DNA from: Golubevia sp. BC0850
Taxonomy: Eukaryota; Basidiomycota; Exobasidiomycetes; Golubeviales; Golubeviaceae
Length of the DNA: 64,000 nt
NCBI GenBank assembly: GCA_012976225.1
Contig: JAAVVG010000031.1
Location: 124,001 to 188,000, forward strand
Reading direction: 5' to 3'
In this document: in pieces, positions 1-11,442 of the stretch
Position numbering within the stretch: position 1 is the first letter of the stretch
Layout: each line of letters begins with the position of its first letter
The notes under the pieces: generated by a model
Databases searched by the model: none
What the model was told of the DNA's origin: nothing
The model's input: the letters and a program-made list of their open reading frames with translations, nothing else
Made by a program: the position numbers and the translations under genes

Positions 1-1617
1 AGACAAAGAAGATGAGAGACAGCGGACAAGCAGCTTTCTTCGAAGATAGAAGAACGTTACTCACCTTCTTGTCACTGACTACCAAAGTATTAGCAATAAC
101 CCAAACACATCCTCCATCTCCTTGGATCTCGGGCAACTTGGTAGGTACGACTTTCAACTTTGGGTAGAAAGAAATGTGAAGAGCATGGTTTGGAATTCCA
201 AAGATTGAAGCTGCTTGGTCCATTCTGAAAGGGAAAGGAGAGAAGTTCAATAGAGATGCCAATATGAGGGAAGAAAAAAAGATGGAAGAGCGAAAAATTG
301 AGACCGGTATAACGGTTTTCGGGAGGAAGAATCGGCGTCAGTCGATCTTGCCTTTCCGAAGTGTCTCTTTCCTCAAGAAAGGTTTTCTCTGGCGATGAAG
401 AGATGAAGCCAAAGAGAATGGTGAAGCATCGTTGATGACTTACCCTCCAGAAGCTACTCCAACAAGACGTTCTGCATGAACGAAGGTTTGAGAGAACGAA
501 AAAAGATCAGAATGTGGAAGTGGAGCAAGGAAGTGAAGGCAAGAGAATTGCTTTGAACTCGACTCAAGTGTCTCCTGGGTTCTACGATAGAGCTTGATTC
601 AAAACTTTTAAAGACTAGTCTTATCTTTGAAAAGACCTGAGAAGACTGAGGGCAGGAGAGCTCAAATCGAACACCACAGCTCAATCTTCTCTACGTTCTC
701 TCTCTGGACGACACTTGACAAGTCACCTATCTCCCACCTCAAACTGTAAAAGTTTTCGCCACTTCCATTTCGCTCTCTCAGTTTCTTCCCTAACTTTTGG
801 ATTTCATATGCTCGAGCTCTCCCTGGTCCTGTTGAACTCACCACTTTCAATAGCCACTTCTCCCATCTCATCCCTCTCAACAACTTCTCTAGCACCAAAA
901 GATTGTAGGATGACCAAACTTGAGCAAACGGTCATAGCAGCTGAGCTAGAAAGAGAAGATTCAGGAGGAATGGAACCATCTACCAAAATCGAGATTGAAG
1001 TTGGAAGGTTGCCAGATAGTAGATTAGATGGTAAATGTGGTAGAAGTCCCTGGAAAGGAATGAATGTGAACATAGATGGAACCAGAAAGTCAATATCATT
1101 TCTCTCACAAGATCAACTCTGATACCATGAGGTGGTCACACGACTGAAGCTAGAAGAGAATCATAGAAATACTAACCTTATAGGCCACCTTGAAATAATT
1201 TGCCCATCTCTCATCTCCTTCATGAACTAAAGAAACACTCTCTGGATCTTTTGGATCAGCTAAGAATTCACATGGATGGAATCTTGAATTTGTATTGGCT
1301 AATCTGAACTTGATTTGTGATTGTGGAGTTTGAGAAGTTGTGTTGGAATTGGAATGTTCAACATGAACTGCCATTAGAATATCAGCTTCGATTGCCGCTG
1401 GTAAAACTGAAAACCCTTGATGATCGATATGTTCTCCAATGATGTTAACTCTTCCAGGAGCTCTAGCCACAAAATCTGGTTTCTCACCAAACTGATTATG
1501 AAAATTGGTTGCCAACCGATCCCAACGTGGAGCTGAATTCAACACTGAAGAAGTTGATGAATAAATTTTGCTCAAGTCAGAGACTAGTGGTACTAAATCA
1601 GATCTTGAAGCTGTCAT
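1..1617 (-). CDS. GAL1: Galactokinase (GHMP kinase), C-terminal part outside window
   Basis: It phosphorylates galactose at C1 with ATP, the first step of the Leloir pathway in the cytosol. Four exons can be placed: 1177-1617, 842-1049, 444-471 and 65-224. Exon 1 encodes the galactokinase signature [19 protein letters not shown]. Exon 2 holds the GHMP phosphate-binding loop [11 protein letters not shown]. The 28-base exon 3 and exon 4 join into [11 protein letters not shown], followed by [11 protein letters not shown], all in the order usual for the family. Phases agree at every junction, with donors GTTAGT, GTGAGT, GTAAGT and GTGAGT. The N-terminus starts MTASRS and is complete. The protein continues past base 1, so roughly the last 40 percent is missing. 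Family assignment is firm. Confidence 0.93.
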
Positions 1618-1972
1618 GGCTTAAATTGTCGAAATGAGATTGAGAGGAGGAGGAGGCTGGGAAGAAAGGAAGGTCATGACGGAGCAATAGCTTCAGGGTG
1701 GAGAAGCGGAGCATGGCACCTAATACCGTTACTTTCTATTTTCACTCGACTCAAAGCTTTTATCTCTGAAAAGATCTAGCTCTTCAGATTTCAATTCAAT
1801 TCATAATGATCATTCCCAAAGCCAGGTCGAGGAGCTTGAGGAAGGGCATCTCAGCTCCCCAATGTGCCCCTGCCTCGCACTCCGATTTTACAAATCCTCC
1901 TGCTCAGAAACAAATCACATTCCTTTCCAACAATCTTTTCCATAGGATCAAAATACTACTACCATCCCTATC
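1618..1972. other. Intergenic stretch between galactokinase and LIN1
   Basis: This 355-base gap separates two minus-strand genes. It should hold the LIN1 3' end and the galactokinase promoter. The short plus-strand reading frames here have no recognisable content and look like chance. I see no clear TATA box. Confidence 0.5.
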
Positions 1973-3631
1973 CTATCCCAAAACATCCTCCCAACTTCTC
2001 CACCTTTCATCCTGATTCTTCCTCAACAAAATCCTCTCTTTCTCTTGACCGAAAAACCCACTCTCAGCCCAAGACCTCAATTCCCTCTCTGCAAAAGGAC
2101 CAAAAATTTCCATTTCAGGAGATACGGATTTTTGTTCCGAAGTTGCTATTTGAGATAGATAGGAAGGTGACCATCGATATTGATAGGTTGCGGTAGTAAT
2201 TTCTGGGTTTTCCATTTGGGTGTCTTGATTGGGAGTTGAGGAGGAGGCACTAGAAGAAAGATTTGAGTTCAAGGTTGGATTTGAGATTGTGTTCGAAGAG
2301 GTGGAGGTAGACGTAGAAGTAAAGGTAGAAGAAGAAGAAGAGGGAACCCAATCTTGAGAAACGATTCCAGATCTCCTAACCTCTCTTAACAAACCCTCGA
2401 AAGTTTCTTCATAAATGTTCAATTTCCCGAACCTTTCCATTAAAGCTGAAGAAAGAGTTGTGATTTCTTCCAAAGCTTTAGTAATAGGAAGATCTTTAAT
2501 CGAGACGATTTCCTTTCCTTTCCCTTTGTCATTCCTATTCTCATTGGTTTCATCTCCATCCTTCATAATCGCTTCAGCCATTTTCTTCCCATAACCTTTC
2601 TTTTTCTTCTCTAATTCTTTTCTCTCCTTCAAAATCTCTTTCTTCTCATCTCCAATCCTTCTTAAACTTTCCAAAACGTTTTCTCCTTTCTTCATAAATT
2701 CCAATAGCTTTTTCTTACATTCCAATTCGTTCCCCACCGACTTATCCAATTCCAACCTTTTATTTTCCTCCTCTTTCTTTCTCTTCTCATTAGCTTCTTT
2801 AGTTTTCAAAATCCCCTTTCTAGAATAATTCCCCTTCAACCAATTATCAGCATCAGCTTCAGGATCTTTACCCTTTGTCAAATAATTTCCTTCTTCATCA
2901 AACCTTCCCAATTGATATTCAGATTTCATATTAAAGCTATCTAATTTGAATCCCATTCCTTTCTTTCTTTTGGTTTTCGATTTCTTAGAGGAAGATTCAC
3001 CTTCTGGAGTAGGAGTTCTTTCACCTCTAGCATTTTCATCATCTCCAAATTCATCTTCTTCTTCTTCATCATCTTCATCTTCCAATTCCAATTCAGGATC
3101 AATTTCTTCCTCTTCTCCTTCTTGTTGTAAGATTTCAGCTTCTAATTCATCTCCTGGAATTCTAGTCACTTGTCCAAATTCTTGTCCTTCAATCTCACTT
3201 AACTCTAAGATTCTACCACCTTGATCTTCTTCATCATCTTTGATTTTCTCCTTCTTCTCTTCCTTTTCTTTGTCATCATCTAGATCGAACATGTCCTCAT
3301 CTTGATCTTGATCCTTTCCATTCTGCTGTTCCTCTTCTTCTTGATCATCATCACTATCATAACCAGTAGTTACAACTCTACCACTTCTACCTGGTTGAGC
3401 TCTCTTTCTTGCTTTCTCTTCTAAATCTAAATCACCTGCAATGTCTGTTTCTGTATCTGTACCTTCTTGGATGGTTTGAGCTGATGCTGTCACATCTTGA
3501 ATTGATGATGAGCTCGGTTCTTGAATTCTAACTCGTTTGGAGGATGAAGACGAAGGTGAGGAAGGTAATCCTAAATCTGACGCTGAAGGTCTAATCGCTG
3601 GAGTTGACACAGCTTTTCTTTTCAATGGCAT
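1973..3631 (-). CDS. LIN1: Lin1/CD2BP2-like GYF-domain protein (U5 snRNP-associated)
   Basis: A single-exon protein of 552 residues. Early residues carry the conserved RKRAQPGRSGRVVTTGYDSDD block of Lin1/CD2BP2. Long acidic Asp/Glu-rich stretches follow, then a WLKGNYSRKGILKT motif and a Lys/Glu-rich coiled coil. The C-terminus is a GYF domain: YQYRWSPS, then EIFGPFAERELRSWAESGFF, then a terminal basic and Trp-containing segment. In other eukaryotes this family links the U5 snRNP to splicing and binds proline-rich ligands through GYF. The start is the first in-frame ATG of a continuous frame. It diverges from the Smr gene across a 160-base gap, so the two may share a promoter. Confidence 0.9.
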   Translation of the reverse strand: MPLKRKAVSTPAIRPSASDLGLPSSPSSSSSKRVRIQEPSSSSIQDVTASAQTIQEGTDTETDIAGDLDLEEKARKRAQPGRSGRVVTTGYDSDDDQEEEEQQNGKDQDQDEDMFDLDDDKEKEEKKEKIKDDEEDQGGRILELSEIEGQEFGQVTRIPGDELEAEILQQEGEEEEIDPELELEDEDDEEEEDEFGDDENARGERTPTPEGESSSKKSKTKRKKGMGFKLDSFNMKSEYQLGRFDEEGNYLTKGKDPEADADNWLKGNYSRKGILKTKEANEKRKKEEENKRLELDKSVGNELECKKKLLEFMKKGENVLESLRRIGDEKKEILKERKELEKKKKGYGKKMAEAIMKDGDETNENRNDKGKGKEIVSIKDLPITKALEEITTLSSALMERFGKLNIYEETFEGLLREVRRSGIVSQDWVPSSSSSTFTSTSTSTSSNTISNPTLNSNLSSSASSSTPNQDTQMENPEITTATYQYRWSPSYLSQIATSEQKSVSPEMEIFGPFAERELRSWAESGFFGQEKERILLRKNQDERWRSWEDVLG

Positions 3632-3791
3632 AATCTGTTGGGTCAGATTGGAATTGGATTGGATTGGTTGAATTGGAGTGAAATTGAAATGTGGATGATA
3701 GTGGGATAGTGGAATTAGTTAGTGGATTGTCTCTCTTCTCTTCTTGACTCTCTCCTCGTTTCGGCAGCCATAATCAGATCCATTCTCCAAG
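3632..3791. promoter_or_regulatory. Divergent promoter between LIN1 and the Smr gene
   Basis: Only 160 bases separate the two start codons, which point away from each other. The stretch has GGATTGG-like repeats near 3650-3670 and a C/T-rich tract at 3726-3770. It must contain both promoters, or one of the genes has a leader reaching further. No TATA box is evident. This is inference from layout. Confidence 0.5.
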
Positions 3792-5730
3792 ATGGCCAAC
3801 GAGATCATCAACTTCTTAAAAGCTCACAAAGGGCAAATCATCAAATACGGAAAGAAAGCGTTCGCTTGGTTCAAGAAGAGACAATCTCAGCAATCTCAGC
3901 AATCTGGACAATCTCAGGGTCAACAATCTTATGGTCAACAACAGCAATCTTACGGACAACAGCAGCAACAGCCTTATCAACAGAACAATCAACAGTACTC
4001 TGGTTACGCAGGAGCTGCTGGCCATGCTGGCAATGGTTATAATCAACAGCAGAGTCAAAATTGGAATCAGCCACCACCTCAAAATCAGTATCAGAATCAG
4101 AACCAGAACGTTCAACATGGGATGAATGGTGTCAAACCTAATCATGGAAAGTATGATGATAATATGGTGAGTAGGTAGAGAGGAGAAGGAAGAGTTTGGA
4201 TCCCATTACAGGTTTGAGCAAATCAGATTGAATCAGTTCAAGTGAAAAGCCATGAGCTGCGAGCGAAGTCTAAGGAAGGGGGAAATCATTGGCAACAGTG
4301 TCATCGGATATCCTCGTAGCTGCTACAAAGGCGTAGAACTTAAGAAGCAATGGTGAAGGGGAAGAAGAAGAGTAAGCGGTGATTGAATCAAAAGATGGAG
4401 GCTTGGAACCTTGAAGATGGAAGATGGATTGGACGATTAATTTAAAGGGAAAGGGAAAGAATTGAGATCTCTAGAAGTCTTGAAAATCAAAGAAGTGCTT
4501 TACTTTTCTGCAAGGTCCTCCTTCTCAACCTCTCCTCCTTTCCCCCTCCCTCTCACCCTCACCCTCTCCTCTCCCTCCTCTCCCCACTTCCTTCTTCTTC
4601 ATCCCTTCACCCCTATCTCCATCCAGGTCAATCAAGCCAACACGAAATACAAACAACTTCGAGACCAAGCTCGTTCAGAAGGGGATCAAATGGCAAAATG
4701 TTTCGATGCAGCTCATCAAGCTCATAATCAAGGAGATGGGGCTAGAGCAAAACAAATGTCAAATCAAGGTCATCAACATCAAGAGAGAATGAATCAATTG
4801 AATCAGGAAGCTAGCGATTGGATTTTTAAGGCTAATAATGAGGATAGTGGAGAGAATGAAGTTGGTGAGTCTCTCTTTTTTTGGAGCAAAAGATGTTAAA
4901 CCTGTTTTTCTTGTTTTTTGGGGGATCTTCTTCTAGGGTCAAGTATTTGGTATCTACTCTTTTTGAGGAGTTGGGAAGAGAGAGTTAGATCTGTAATTGA
5001 CTTTGCCTGCTCTTTCCTCTCTTGGATTTTGACATCTTCTTCCCAGATCTACATGGACTTTATACTCAAGAAGCTATCAAACGTACTGAGCAAGCTGTTA
5101 GAGATGCTCAAGCTCAAGGTAAAACTGAATTGAGAGTCATTGTTGGAAAGGTGAGTTGATGTGTCTTTCATGTGATTTCACTTCACTTCGATTTTCGAGA
5201 CGTGATCCTCCTAAGAGGTCGATCTGACGCTCAAAATCAATTTTTTCAATGCAAACCAGGGAATCCACTCTAAGGATCACGTAGCTCATATCAAGCCTGC
5301 TATTGAAAAATTGATGAGAGAGTGAGTGCTTCTGACAAAACAAACAGGTTCTCTGACTTTTCGTCTCTTGAATCTGTTCGATAGGTTTCTCGTCGCATCT
5401 CACTGCTTCAGACTTGCTAAATTCCGATCTTTAACCTCACACTTTCTCTCTTATTACCTTACAGTTACAACTTAGCAGCTCACCTCGATCCTCACAACTC
5501 TGGAGTTCTAGTAGTCAACCTTCAAGGCCAAGGAGGAGGTTCAAGAGATGCTGGTTTCACTAAAGATTTGGCTAAGCAAGCTGGAGGTGATGAAGAACAG
5601 GTGAGTAGTACTTTGAAGAATGGAAGGCGAATCAGAGATGCAGTTCTTTCTCTTGCTGACTTCCTTCTTTTTCTTTGACTTTTACTTTCTTTACCTCGAT
5701 TTCTATACTATCCAGTGTACCATTATGTAA
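3792..5730 (+). CDS. DUF1771-Smr domain protein with probable C-terminal CaaX box
   Basis: Six exons in phase: 3792-4166, 4627-4864, 5047-5150, 5260-5321, 5465-5600 and 5716-5730, giving 309 residues. Exon 1 encodes a short amphipathic start (MANEIINFLKAHKG) and a long Gln/Tyr/Asn-rich low-complexity tract. Exon 2 is a DUF1771 region (QANTKYKQLRDQARSEG, helical, His/Gln rich). Exons 3-5 form an Smr domain, with DLHGLYTQEAI, LRVIVGKGIHS and HLDPHNSGVLVVNL. Smr domains bind or cut nucleic acid in translation quality control. The last exon is only 15 bases and adds Cys-Thr-Ile-Met before TAA, which fits a prenylation CaaX box and would put the protein on membranes. Intron 1 is unusually long at 460 bases. 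The function of the Q-rich N-terminus is unknown. Confidence 0.88.
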
Positions 5731-5987
5731 CTGATCTTGGTCCAGTAGTCATCTTGCTTCCATTTTCAATATTTGAGTCTTCAAGACCCGTTCTCCCATC
5801 TTCTTTCTCCCTTTTTTATTTGCTCTTATATTTAGAAATCGCATCGCGTTATACCTATTATCCACGTTCAATTGTTTCAAGCCCAACGAGATTTGAAATC
5901 CGAGGCTCAACAAGCACCGAAACCTCGACAGATATTTAGTATGCATCACTTGTCACTTTCAAACTTGAATAAAATACAAAAAGCTGC

Positions 5988-8900
5988 TCACAGCTGCTCC
6001 ACTCTGATGACACCAGCGGTTCCCATCCTATTTTCGAAGGCCTCAAACTCCTCCTTGCCTTCCCGATCCGACGTTTGTACTAGAGCAACCCATCCACCCA
6101 GAGCGTAGACTCCTTCTTCCTTCACGAGAGCTTCTGCTTTGAAGTGCTGCACACTTCGGGGCGAGAGCGTACCCCGATGAGTCAGTCGAGAAAGATAAGG
6201 AATGACTGGGTACTGTTGATGGCTATGATGGGATAAGAAAAAAGGGGATCAGATGATTTTCTAGCGCTCACGATGCCCTGCCTCGAAGAGACTTACCTTT
6301 CCGAATCTGACCCTGAACCTTGGAGGTGAAGGACGAATTTTGCTGAGACGATGTTGGAGAAATTCTGAACTACGAATGAGATAGCAAGTCGTAGTGGTCT
6401 GAAGTGCAGTATGGAAGAGGTAGAGATTAGTTTACGAAGATGGAAAGCTGAAGAAGTGCAAAGACCCACCCTTTCGCGAAATCGTGCCGCGTCCTTGATT
6501 CCAGCTCAGTCCTGAAGACCAGAGGATCTTCGGAGAAGCTGAGTCTACTTGAAAAGAGGTTCTTGAGCAGGGCTGCCTTCTCTCTAGCTGTCTGAGCGTA
6601 CATGCTTCTGATAGCTGCCCCACCGCCTCCTCCCGTGAGCTCTCTGAGCTGATTGTGAGAAGGTCCTAGAGAGAGTCCGAAGATGAGAAGCTGACCACTT
6701 CGAGCAGGAACCGAATCCGAGGATTGAGAGCAAGTCCAGCTAACTAAGACGTCTACGTCTCGAGGCTCGTAGAGAGGGAAGATTCTTTCCCTGTCTGAGG
6801 TGGACATGGCTGGAAATTGATTTGAGAGGGTCTTCCTCTTCCAAGCTAGTCGAGACGCTCGAAGGAATCGACTTGGGTTTGAGGTAGGTCCAGTTTCAGA
6901 TTGGTCTCCCAGTGCTTCTTGGTTGTCTCTCGAACATTCGAAGCGACTTCGATGCAGCCTAGTCGAAGACGGTCGAGCTGAGTGGTCGATATCACGTCCA
7001 GAGATCAGAGTCCTTAGTTGACCAACCGTGTAAGAGACGTCTGAGATTGGAGCAGAATCCGACGAAGACCTTGCCTCGAGCTCGGGAGCTGAATCCACGA
7101 GAGCAGAGACGTAGCTGGTTTGCATGGAAGAGATGTTACCAAACTCTAGCTGTGAGGTCTTCTCAGAAGCGACCCACTGAGGACTGAGAAGTTCCACGGT
7201 TCTTATCTGCAGATCAGCACTTGACTGAGAGACGTTCGAAGCCTAGGTGCGTGAAGAGTGAAGGCAAGGAAAACATCAGCGGTGTGCTTTTGATCACTGG
7301 CAGGTGAAGATTCCACTCACCTCTAGAGACAAAGAATACAACAGCTCGTGAGATTTTGAAGCCTGAGAAAGTACCGTGCAATCTAGAACATTCCGAGTGA
7401 AAATTTGATGAGCAAAGCGTCCACTCAGAGTTCCGCCACCCTTTTCGGACTGGGAAGAAAGAAAGATGCGGAAGGGGTCAGTCGTCGTGTGAAATCAGAC
7501 CCTTTCTCGAGATAGCTTACCTCGTAAACGAAGAGACACCGAGCCTCGTTCAACCCTGCAGAGACTCCTCGAAATGCGACCTGGAGCTCCAGAGAAGCTC
7601 CTGCTTCGAGCTTCCCCATCGGCAATTCGATCTCTATCGGCACTTCCCCATCCAGATCGTTTCTCACGAAGACGGAGGCAGTCTCGACGTTCTCTTTCTT
7701 TGATTCGAAATCCTGGTCCAAGACTTGAAAGGCCGATGGATCTTCCACCAGAACCCTCAAATCTTGAAGAGAAACGCTGCCAACGTTCTGAAGGATCAGG
7801 GTCGCTTTCCTTTCTTCTCCTGTGAAGAGCTCTAGAGGTCCCTCCTTCAGCTGAATCTTGAGCGAAGGTTTCGGCTCTCTGACTTTGACGAGCAAAGATT
7901 GGTCTGGAGCGTAGGTGGGAGTGAGTCGTTGCTCTCGAGTCGCATTGAGTCGACGACCTCGTTTCTTGAGAGATTGGGAGAAGGGAACGATTCCACTGAG
8001 TAAGAAGCTCAATCCTGTGACTTGAAGAGAGCTAAGTTTTGAAGATTGAATCGAGAAAGATACCTGAATGGGGAGCAATGGGTGCGAGATGATCAATGAA
8101 TGGTGCGAGGTGAGACACCAGATTTGCACTCACCAGTCGTTCTTCTTCAGGACCAAGCTGAATCTCCTCGATGGTCTCTACTTTGAAACCAGCTTCATCC
8201 GTTGCCTCTACCTCTGGAGCTGCAGCAAGGCACACAAAAGGCTTGATGGATGTCAAAGTGACTGAAGTGTTGAGAGGGTTACGAGCGATCAGGTCCAGAA
8301 AGATCAAGTCGTCCGTGGAAGCTACGTTCTCTCCAGACTCCCTAGCCAAAGTCGTCGGCCATTTCCTCTTCGTTGTTCCAACGACCCGAGTTTCTTTGTA
8401 GCCTCTTTCTAAGAAGGTAGATTCCAAACAGATCCAGCCATCATCGTCAACGATCAGAGTTTCGTCCAGAGCTCCAGCTAAAGAATCTTCTTCCTTCTCC
8501 CAGCTCGGAAGGATTCGTATGCTAGACTTTGAAGTGTCGAAGAAGCAGGAAGGTAGCTTAAGGTTGCGCTCTTTGACAAGCTCTGCTACATCTCTTCCGG
8601 TGTACTTGAGAGCAGTGAGGAACTCGTCGAGATAAGCCTGGTGAGGAGCTACATTAGCACCTTGGTTGTTTCGTAAAAGAGTGACGTAGTGTTCAGTAGC
8701 TTGCTCAGCGTTACCATCGTTGTAAGCTTGCCTTCCAAGTTCGTGTTCTACGTGATCTTCCACCAAGGTCCACGCCTTTCCTTTGTAGAACCTGGCAGCT
8801 TGGACATAGCATTTGAGACTGAGGTGCTTCTGACCGCAATCTTGATAGCGATGAGCAGCCATGACCAGATGGACAGCATGCTTCCGGAGCGCTCTGCGTG

Positions 8901-11266
8901 GAAGCTTGAGGTCGCAAAGAGCTGCTTGTTCGAGTAGAAGAGCTGAGAAGACTTCCTCTGAAGAGGCAGAAGCTCTAAGAAGAGCAAAAGGAGCTGATTG
9001 ATAATGGGAGAGAGCTCGATAAGCTTCGTAGTAGAGGAGAGTCGCTCGAAGCGAATGGATTTGAGAGGGAGAACTTGAGCCTAAACGAGATGAGAGTGCG
9101 TGCTCGTGAGAAGCTTGATAGAGATAGGAATCGACGTCGATTGGTGGGGACCTGGAAGTGAGCATCATCATCAAATGGGATAGACCGAACATTTCCTGAT
9201 GGAAGAAAAAAAGAGCAAAGACGCGAAGGACGGTCAGTAAGAAGCTCAAGAAGAAACCAGGAGATGCAGGCTTTTCTCGATCTTCAAACTTACCGTTGCT
9301 CCTGCTGAGTGCTTGGTAGCCTTATCACTTCCATAGTCTTTTCTTCCGATGTCGTACATAGAGGCAGCGAGCTGGTAGTCTCGAGTCATAAACGCGAAGT
9401 CAGCCAGTCGTCGAGTCTGCGCCTCTATCGAAGTGGAAGGATAGCTATGGACGAAAGAAGGGATTTGTGGCCATACGTAAGTGAAAGCGAAAGAATGCTG
9501 AGAATCTACAGAAGTATCTGCTCACTAGTGGTGAAGGGAATTGTAGCCGGGCACAGCAGCTTGTCCTGGAGCAGATCCTGAGCTCTTGCTGCCGAAAAAC
9601 TTCCTACCAGCACCGAAAAGCTTTCCAGTGAGCCCTCTTCGAGAGGCAGCCAGCTGTGAGTGGGAGGAAAGCAAGATTTAGAAGGGAGAGATACCTCCGG
9701 TAGCTGGAAGAGAGAACTCACCTGCTCATTCCATTGCTGCACGCATCTCTCCATGAAAGGAACGAGACTCTGGGCAGCCAATTCTCTGACGAAACCTCGC
9801 AGCCTCTTGACATCTTCCTCCGACAGCCGCCTTCCATATTCAGGTAGATTCGAGCCTTGCGGATTTGAATCGCTACTCGAAGCTCTAGCGTGACCTCTTG
9901 GCTGGAGAGCTTTGCTCCAAAGGCCAGATAGATGAGCAGCCGCTGGAGAGAGAGTAGAATCCAAGTTCGAGTTGATTTGAAGAAGACAGCAGTGCAGACC
10001 ATAGGTTTTCTTGATACTCTCGAGTAGAGATAGCGACCTTTTAGATGAAAAGAGAAAGAGAGGAAGGCAGAGAAAAAGTTAGCACAGATCACCAAGATCG
10101 GATTAAATCCAGGCTGGACTAACTCAGTGAGATCTTCTCCGCTCTTCCCGACATCATGTAACAAGACGTAGTATCTCAAGACGTTTGGATCCATGTAAGG
10201 CCGCTGAGAGAAAGCTGGAGAAGTCGTCGAAGCCTCGTGCAAAGAGGCCAGAGCGTTTAAAGGATCAGGAGACTGGGAAGAGATAGCAAGGATGACTAGA
10301 GGCGCAAAAAGGGGGAATTGAGGGGCGAAATTGGAATCAAAAGCTGGCTGATGGGAAGAAGCTGATGAAGAAAGATTACTCACTTGCCACTGGATGGTTG
10401 AACGTCTCATGCTCGCTGACTAGACGATTCCCAAGGATCATATCTCTAAAATCGGCGAACCATGGAGTGATCTCCTCGAGAGGCTCTGGGAGCGATAAAG
10501 GAAGCAAAGGAAAGGGGGGGGGGAGAATTAGCTCCAGGTTCGCAGCATGACTTTGATCTTGACGTCCATGTTTCAAGAGACCGATCATCTATTGTATATC
10601 AGCTTCAATCTGCACACCAGCTTGCTCCCAAGCTTGCTCCCACCCGTTCCCAATCATACTCACTGTTCAAGACTTGCTCATCGAGCTTCCCCTCTTTATC
10701 CAACAACTCGCTCCACCCTTGCATTTCCCATTTCTTAGAATTTCCACTGAGATGAGCAGAGACTTCATCCAAGAGCTGTTCAGGTCTAGCAGACGAGAGC
10801 AACTTGGGTTGAGGTGCCAAACTTGATGAAGAGGTTGCTGTGGATAGACCACCTTGTCCAAAAGAATGAGAGCCAGTTGCGGTGTCGTTGCTTGAATTAG
10901 AGATGGTGGGAGGTATTCCAGAATCACTTCTTGAAGCTTGAGGTCTTGAAGCTTCGATAAGAAAGGAAGATAGAGGATCAAATCTCAAGGAGAAGGTTGG
11001 GCAGGTCTTGGTCTCAAGCTGAGAGGTTCTAACAGAGACTGCGGGAGAAGAGGTGTTGATCAGGGAGAGGATTAGAGTCGATTTGATTGAGTCTATTCAA
11101 AGTGAGTAGTTGACTCACTTCCTTCCACGCTGTTTTCGAATGGACGTAACAAGCTTGCGAAGTCGTAGAGCCCATTCTCCAAAGCTATCTCTTCCACATC
11201 TGGACTTGAAAGAACGGCTACCCTCGGAGAAAGTGTTTGATGAATAAGTCCCTCTGAGATTCCCAT
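5988..11266 (-). CDS. TRS85: Trs85/TRAPPC8, TRAPPIII trafficking complex subunit
   Basis: Thirteen exons in phase: 11119-11266, 10664-11038, 10384-10485, 10124-10343, 9722-10037, 9526-9653, 9294-9444, 8134-9195, 7521-8063, 7321-7449, 6470-7242, 6297-6398 and 5988-6222. The protein has 1427 residues. Conserved Trs85 blocks appear in order: PRVAVLSSPDVEEIA near the start, FADFRDMILGNRLVSEHETF, KKTYGLHCCLLQINS, EAQTRRLADFAFMTRDYQLA, the TPR-like CGQKHLSLKCYVQAARFYKGK, and C-terminal beta-sandwich segments ending TAGVIRVEQL. Trs85 steers the Ypt1/Rab1 exchange complex to autophagy and early Golgi membranes. The start MGISEGLIHQ lies in the frame leading into the first conserved block. Intron 3 is only 40 bases, and intron 11 uses GTGGGT. 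The gene is convergent with the Smr gene. Confidence 0.93.
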
Positions 11267-11442
11267 TTCTCAGGGACGAGAGAATTGAAGAGGGAGACTG
11301 AGGTTGAGGTAGTTAGAAATTGTTGAGAGGAAGATCGAAGATAGGAGCTCTCCGCGACTCCATCGCCCATGATTCTTCGAAGCTAATGAATGATTGATGT
11401 TGATACGTATATAGACAGATGAGCTGAAATGCAATGAATGCC

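Noticed and set aside
715-1122. Plus-strand 135-codon frame over galactokinase
   Set aside because: It lies opposite galactokinase exon 2 and adjoining intron, and the minus-strand exons match a known family.
3816-4145. Leucine/isoleucine-rich minus-strand frame opposite the Smr gene first exon
   Set aside because: It is the complement of the CAA-rich Gln tract and has no independent signal.
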